This document shows, in pieces, positions 60,944 through 64,000 of a stretch of DNA of 64,000 nt. The position numbers and the translations under genes are program-made. Under the pieces are notes generated by a model that searched no databases, was not told the DNA's origin, and saw only the letters and a program-made list of their open reading frames with translations. Every line of letters begins with the position of its first letter. The first letter of the stretch is position 1. The DNA is from Clostridia bacterium (GTDB lineage Bacteria > Bacillota > Clostridia > Christensenellales > UMGS416): positions 111,522 through 175,521 of the forward strand of contig JAFGUF010000033.1 in assembly GCA_016938675.1 (NCBI GenBank). Reading direction: 5' to 3'.

Positions 60944-62407
60944 CTATCTTTCCATCACCTTCGCAATCACAGCCTTCACGCCATGCTTTTCGAATTCATC
61001 AACATATGAGCACACCGCTTCATAAAACCCATCAAATTCCGTTAAGTCCATATCCCATAGATTTTTATCAGTCATTATAATTTTGATAACCTCATCAGAA
61101 TTTTTTTCGCCGTTCTGCCTATAGGCTTCTAAGACGTATTCATCATCAAACACCTTGTATCTCTGCCCATTCCTCAAATTATAATAACCATCCGCATCCT
61201 TTTTGAGTCCTTTGTAAAAAGCAATATACATGGCAAATGACAGCGTAAGAAGCTTAGGTATAGCGCCTTCTGAATTATAATAATCAACAAACGATGGCAT
61301 AACCCTTGCCTTCCATTTGGACGTGGAATTAAGGCAGATATCCAAAAGTTTATGTTTGATAAAAGGGTTTTTGAATCTCTCAACCACACTGTCAGCAAAA
61401 TCCTTAAGCACTTTTTTATCAAGGTTTATATTGGGTATTATTTCATCGTAAATGCAAGATAGCATATAGTTTTTGATTATATCATCATGCATGCATTCTT
61501 CTACTATGTCTTTGCCGCAAAGGTATCCGCCCATAACTGTTGCAGTATGAGCGCCGTTTAATATCCTTACCTTGCGTTGCTTATATGGCTCAATGTCCTC
61601 TGCCATAACTATCTCAACACCGGACTTTAAGTGAAGCTCTTTTTTTACCAGCTCTATTTTATCGCTGCCTATAGCCCAGAATCCAAAAGGCTCCGCTGTA
61701 ACCATCAGTTCATCCCTGTAGCCAAAGTCCTGCCAAATTGTTTCCTCTTCGCTTTTCGGGTAGCCTGATACAATCCTGTCAACTAATGTGTTGCAGAATA
61801 TATTAGCATCATTTACCCAGCTTATAAAGCCTTCATCAAGACTCCATAAATCGCAATACTGTAGTATGCATTTTTTCAGGTTGTCGCCATTTTTCTCTAT
61901 AAGCTCCACCGGCAAAAAGATGAATCCTTTGGAGTAGTCACCCTTAAAATATGTATACCTTTGTAATAGAAGTTTTGTTACTTTTGCCGGGAATGTGCCG
62001 GGAATTTTATCTTCTGATTTATCATCTGCTGAAAATACTATTCCGGCTTCCGTTGTGTTTGAAACGAAAAACCTGTAATCTTCTTTTTCCATTAAAGCAT
62101 TATATTCATCAAACTGTGTAAATGGGTCAACTGTTTTGCTTATACTGGTTACAATTTGCTTTTCTACGCTCGTCTCGCCGTTTTTTATTCCACGCAATAT
62201 AACAGTGTATAAATTGTTCTGTTTATCGAATCTTTCAAATGTGCCGTACTCTATAGGCTTAACAACTGTAATTCCACAATCAGATACTCCTGCCTCATTA
62301 GAGCAGTCTATAATATAATCTACAAAGGCTCTCAAAAAATTACCCTCTCCAAACTGAATAACTCTATCCGGCCTTTTTACAACTTGCTTTATTGGTTTGC
62401 TATGCAT
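60944..62407 (-). CDS. uxaB: Tagaturonate reductase (mannitol dehydrogenase family)
   Basis: 487 residues from MHSKPIKQVVKRPDRV; GGAGAAA lies just before it, so the ATG 15 bases upstream is within the ribosome site. The Rossmann start VIQFGEGNFLRAFV (about 17-30) and the catalytic RILNGAHTATVMGGYLCGK (about 282-300) identify polyol/hexuronate dehydrogenases. It reduces tagaturonate to altronate with NADH. First gene of uxaB-uxaA-uxaC. Confidence 0.93.
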   Translation of the reverse strand: MHSKPIKQVVKRPDRVIQFGEGNFLRAFVDYIIDCSNEAGVSDCGITVVKPIEYGTFERFDKQNNLYTVILRGIKNGETSVEKQIVTSISKTVDPFTQFDEYNALMEKEDYRFFVSNTTEAGIVFSADDKSEDKIPGTFPAKVTKLLLQRYTYFKGDYSKGFIFLPVELIEKNGDNLKKCILQYCDLWSLDEGFISWVNDANIFCNTLVDRIVSGYPKSEEETIWQDFGYRDELMVTAEPFGFWAIGSDKIELVKKELHLKSGVEIVMAEDIEPYKQRKVRILNGAHTATVMGGYLCGKDIVEECMHDDIIKNYMLSCIYDEIIPNINLDKKVLKDFADSVVERFKNPFIKHKLLDICLNSTSKWKARVMPSFVDYYNSEGAIPKLLTLSFAMYIAFYKGLKKDADGYYNLRNGQRYKVFDDEYVLEAYRQNGEKNSDEVIKIIMTDKNLWDMDLTEFDGFYEAVCSYVDEFEKHGVKAVIAKVMER

Positions 62408-62578
62408 ATAATTTCTCCACATACAAATTCTGATGAAATGCTTTTCTGTAAGTTCTTACACTACACATATAGAAAAATCTACTTATTCCTAATATAAAAT
62501 TGCCTGATATTAGTATTTTCTAATAAGTAGATAGTACTATTAAGGATTATTGTATAATTACACTTTTTCCTATCATAA

Positions 62579-62607
62579 ATACTATACTAAAAAAAACTCA
62601 AAGTCAA
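62579..62607 (-). promoter_or_regulatory. SigA-type promoter of the uxaBAC operon
   Basis: On the minus strand TTGACT (62607-62602), 17-base spacer, TAGTAT (62584-62579). The upstream operator copy (62617-62628) begins 9 bases before the -35. Confidence 0.65.
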
Positions 62608-62616
62608 GGCAAAAAA

Positions 62617-62628
62617 GTAAGCGCTTAC
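62617..62628. promoter_or_regulatory. LacI-type operator, copy 1 (GTAAGCGCTTAC)
   Basis: Perfect 12-bp palindrome with the central CG typical of LacI-family sites. It lies just upstream of the uxaB promoter. A second, overlapping 12-bp palindrome TTACAATTGTAA covers 62625-62636. Confidence 0.7.
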
Positions 62629-62700
62629 AATTGTAAATAGGCAGACAAAAGATATATAACAGCTCTATTTCTCTTTTTTACTGTACTTTCTGCATTTATC

Positions 62701-62729
62701 TTGCATTATCTTTATATACATTGTAATAT
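62701..62729 (+). promoter_or_regulatory. Promoter of the LacI-family regulator gene
   Basis: TTGCAT (62701-62706), 17-base spacer, TAATAT (62724-62729); the expected start overlaps operator copy 2. Confidence 0.6.
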
Positions 62730-62733
62730 TAAT

Positions 62734-62745
62734 GTAAGCGTTTAC
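62734..62745. promoter_or_regulatory. LacI-type operator, copy 2 (GTAAGCGTTTAC)
   Basis: One mismatch from copy 1. It sits at the expected transcription start of the regulator gene, consistent with autorepression. The centres of the two copies are 117 bases apart, compatible with looping. Confidence 0.7.
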
Positions 62746-62778
62746 CTAAAAACTGCCTGATATACGGGAGAATAGTTA

Positions 62779-63774
62779 ATGAACATATATGATATTGCTG
62801 AAAAAGCAGAGGTTTCAATTGCTACGGTTTCACGAATTCTAAACCATAAAGGCAATGTAAGCCCCAAAACCAGAGAAAAAGTATTAAAGGTCATGGACGA
62901 AATGGGCTACACTCCCAATGCGTTTGCTAGGGCTCTTGGTCTTGACAGCATTAAAATGATCGGTGTAATGTGCTCAGACGTTTCGGATATTTACTACGCT
63001 AAGGCTGTATCAATAATAGAAAACGAACTCCGCGAAAAAGGCTACGATGCTCTTCTTTGCTGCACGGGAACCAATATAAGTGACAAAAAGAAGGCAATTG
63101 ATGTTTTGCTCTCCAAAAGAGTGGACGCCATCATCCTTATAGGCTCTGTGTTTCAGGAATCCACAGATAACAGTCATATCAAGAAAGCAGCAAAATCAAT
63201 CCCGGTTATCATAATTAATGGTGAATTCAAATTTGAAAATACATATTCCATTATGTGCGACGAGCAGAAAGCAATGAGAGACTGCGTACTGGCTCTCTCT
63301 GAAAAAGGACATAAGGACATTTTATATATTTATGACAGCGACTCTTTCAGCGGCAAACGCAAAATAAAGGGATATATAGAAGGAATGGAACAAATCGGCA
63401 CCGACAACCCTGAAACATATATTTCAAAATGCAATAAAGATATTAGCTGTGCGGGAACCTTAATAAACGATATTATAAAGTCGGAAATAAAGTTCTCAGC
63501 AATTATAACTTCAGTAGACACTTTGGCTATAGGTGCTATAAAGGCGCTTACAAAGCATGGCATAAAAGTTCCGGAAGATGTCAGTGTAGTCGGGTTTAAT
63601 AACTCAATCCTGGCTGATTTTTCATCACCTACAATCACATCAATTGACAATAAGGTGGACATCCTCTCAACCGATGCCGTCAGGACCCTTCTTGACGTAT
63701 TCGAAAATAAAAGCGTGGCCAAGGCTAAAACAATTCAGGCCGAAATTATATATCGCGAATCTTTCGCCAAATAA
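62779..63774 (+). CDS. LacI family transcriptional regulator, probable hexuronate repressor
   Basis: 331 residues. N-terminal helix-turn-helix and hinge NIYDIAEKAEVSIATVSRIL, then HKGNVSPKTREKVLKVM and GYTPNAFARAL (residues about 2-53). The ligand domain of the type 1 binding-protein fold (about 58-331) includes MIGVMCSDVSDIYYAK and VGFNNSILADFSSPTITSID. Divergent from uxaBAC with two GTAAGCG-type operators in the gap, so it probably controls that operon and itself. The effector is unknown; a hexuronate is likely. Confidence 0.9.
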   Translation: MNIYDIAEKAEVSIATVSRILNHKGNVSPKTREKVLKVMDEMGYTPNAFARALGLDSIKMIGVMCSDVSDIYYAKAVSIIENELREKGYDALLCCTGTNISDKKKAIDVLLSKRVDAIILIGSVFQESTDNSHIKKAAKSIPVIIINGEFKFENTYSIMCDEQKAMRDCVLALSEKGHKDILYIYDSDSFSGKRKIKGYIEGMEQIGTDNPETYISKCNKDISCAGTLINDIIKSEIKFSAIITSVDTLAIGAIKALTKHGIKVPEDVSVVGFNNSILADFSSPTITSIDNKVDILSTDAVRTLLDVFENKSVAKAKTIQAEIIYRESFAK

Positions 63775-63819
63775 AAAAATCTTCCAGTAATCGCTAGAAT
63801 CATTGGAAGATTTGCTTTT
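63773..63819 (+). terminator. Terminator between the LacI gene and convergent araD
   Basis: AAATCTTCCA (63777-63786) pairs with TGGAAGATTT (63804-63813), followed by GCTTTTG. Its A run on the other side may serve araD as well. Confidence 0.75.
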
Positions 63820-63839
63820 GTTAAATTATTTAACCACAT

Positions 63840-64000
63840 TTATTCTTTATTTTTCTGCCCATAATAAGCATCCTTGCCATGCTTCCTTAAGTAGTGCTTA
63901 TCAAGGATATAGTTGCTCATTTTAGCATCGGGATTAATATCCAAAGTATAGTATGCCATCTCAGCGCAGTATTCCAGCACAGCTGCATTTTCTACAGCCT
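63840..64000 (-). CDS. araD: L-ribulose-5-phosphate 4-epimerase, C-terminal end (cut by window edge)
   Basis: The last 52 residues are visible: AVENAAVLEYCAEMAYYTL, then DPDAK-like INPDAKMSNYILDKHY and LRKHGKDAYYGQKNKE with a TAA stop. The HYLRKHG-x-x-AYYGQ ending is the conserved C-terminus of bacterial AraD, a class II aldolase-fold enzyme that makes xylulose-5-phosphate from ribulose-5-phosphate. Its place beside the uxa genes fits a sugar-acid and pentose utilisation region extending to the right. Confidence 0.85.
   Translation of the reverse strand, partial: AVENAAVLEYCAEMAYYTLDINPDAKMSNYILDKHYLRKHGKDAYYGQKNKE

Noticed and set aside
1..64000. tRNA or rRNA genes, CRISPR arrays, transposases and attachment sites
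   Set aside because: None was recognised; intergenic gaps were read and hold promoters, T-boxes, terminators and the items listed.

Overview
The window reads as chromosome of a low-to-moderate GC anaerobic Bacillota, most likely class Clostridia (inference). The support is T-box leaders on three aminoacyl-tRNA synthetase genes, strong AGGAGG-type ribosome sites with some TTG and GTG starts, SigA-type promoters, electron-bifurcating NfnAB (typical of strict anaerobes), ThyX instead of ThyA, and a DUF1461/Mini-III/YacP/RsfS gene set. No rRNA, tRNA, CRISPR array, prophage or intact insertion sequence was seen. Most of the window is core housekeeping DNA; the unusual features sit in the gaps between operons.

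Layout. 1-1286: a truncated TetR regulator divergent from a secreted protein of unknown function, with a clear TGAACAAA/TTTGTTCA operator between them. 1279-4526 (minus): an MgtC-like membrane protein that apparently starts at ATA, a metallophosphoesterase, and a cytoplasmic ParB-like/BMP fusion. 4608-14351 (minus): a ten-gene run nfeD-secA-prfB-DUF1461-tsaD-mrnC-thyX-rlmB-yacP-zinc ribbon, ended by a good terminator. 14399-17190 (minus): nitroreductase and a class B penicillin-binding lipoprotein. 17244-21089 (plus): ECF sigma, anti-sigma, SIMPL protein, terminator, then a membrane-anchored protein with what looks like a degenerate NlpC/P60 tail. 21078-24771 (minus): Met T-box, metG, tatD and the TatD-linked radical SAM protein. 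24931-29392 (plus): lgt, a small membrane protein, pncB and two tandem secreted paralogs. 29394-32192 (minus): Pro T-box, a small P-loop kinase-like gene, a hairpin-rich gap, proS. 32291-37415 (plus): nadE, a large GT-C-like membrane protein, an AI-2E transporter. 37431-38475 (minus): a P-loop ATPase and a small membrane protein. 38509-45086 (plus): nth, nfnAB, obgE, a frameshifted permease, a DUF362 lipoprotein. 45165-46594 (minus): NCS2 purine permease. 46809-48710 (plus): yhbY, a nadD-yqeK fusion, rsfS. 48759-54719 (minus): an AT-rich hydrolase, RluA-type pseudouridine synthase, a methyltransferase, and a eukaryotic-type ileS behind an Ile T-box. 54811-57555 (plus): DUF1015 and aspartate kinase. 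57649-57983: a small membrane protein. 58055-64000: hexuronate catabolism uxaB-uxaA-uxaC (minus) divergent from a LacI regulator with two operator copies, then the end of araD.

Functional links. Three NAD genes (pncB, nadE, nadD) lie in separate operons. The three T-boxes read as AUG, CCC and AUC, matching metG, proS and ileS, and all carry UGGU for an A73 tRNA. UxaC, UxaB and UxaA turn glucuronate and galacturonate into 2-keto-3-deoxygluconate; the LacI protein is the obvious local repressor. The best candidates for something undescribed are the hairpin-rich gap and kinase gene separating the Pro T-box from proS, the tandem secreted paralogs, the ParB-like/BMP fusion, the T8-interrupted permease and the sensor-like fusion protein at 19689-21089. 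All identifications come from reading the sequence and family knowledge; no database search was run.
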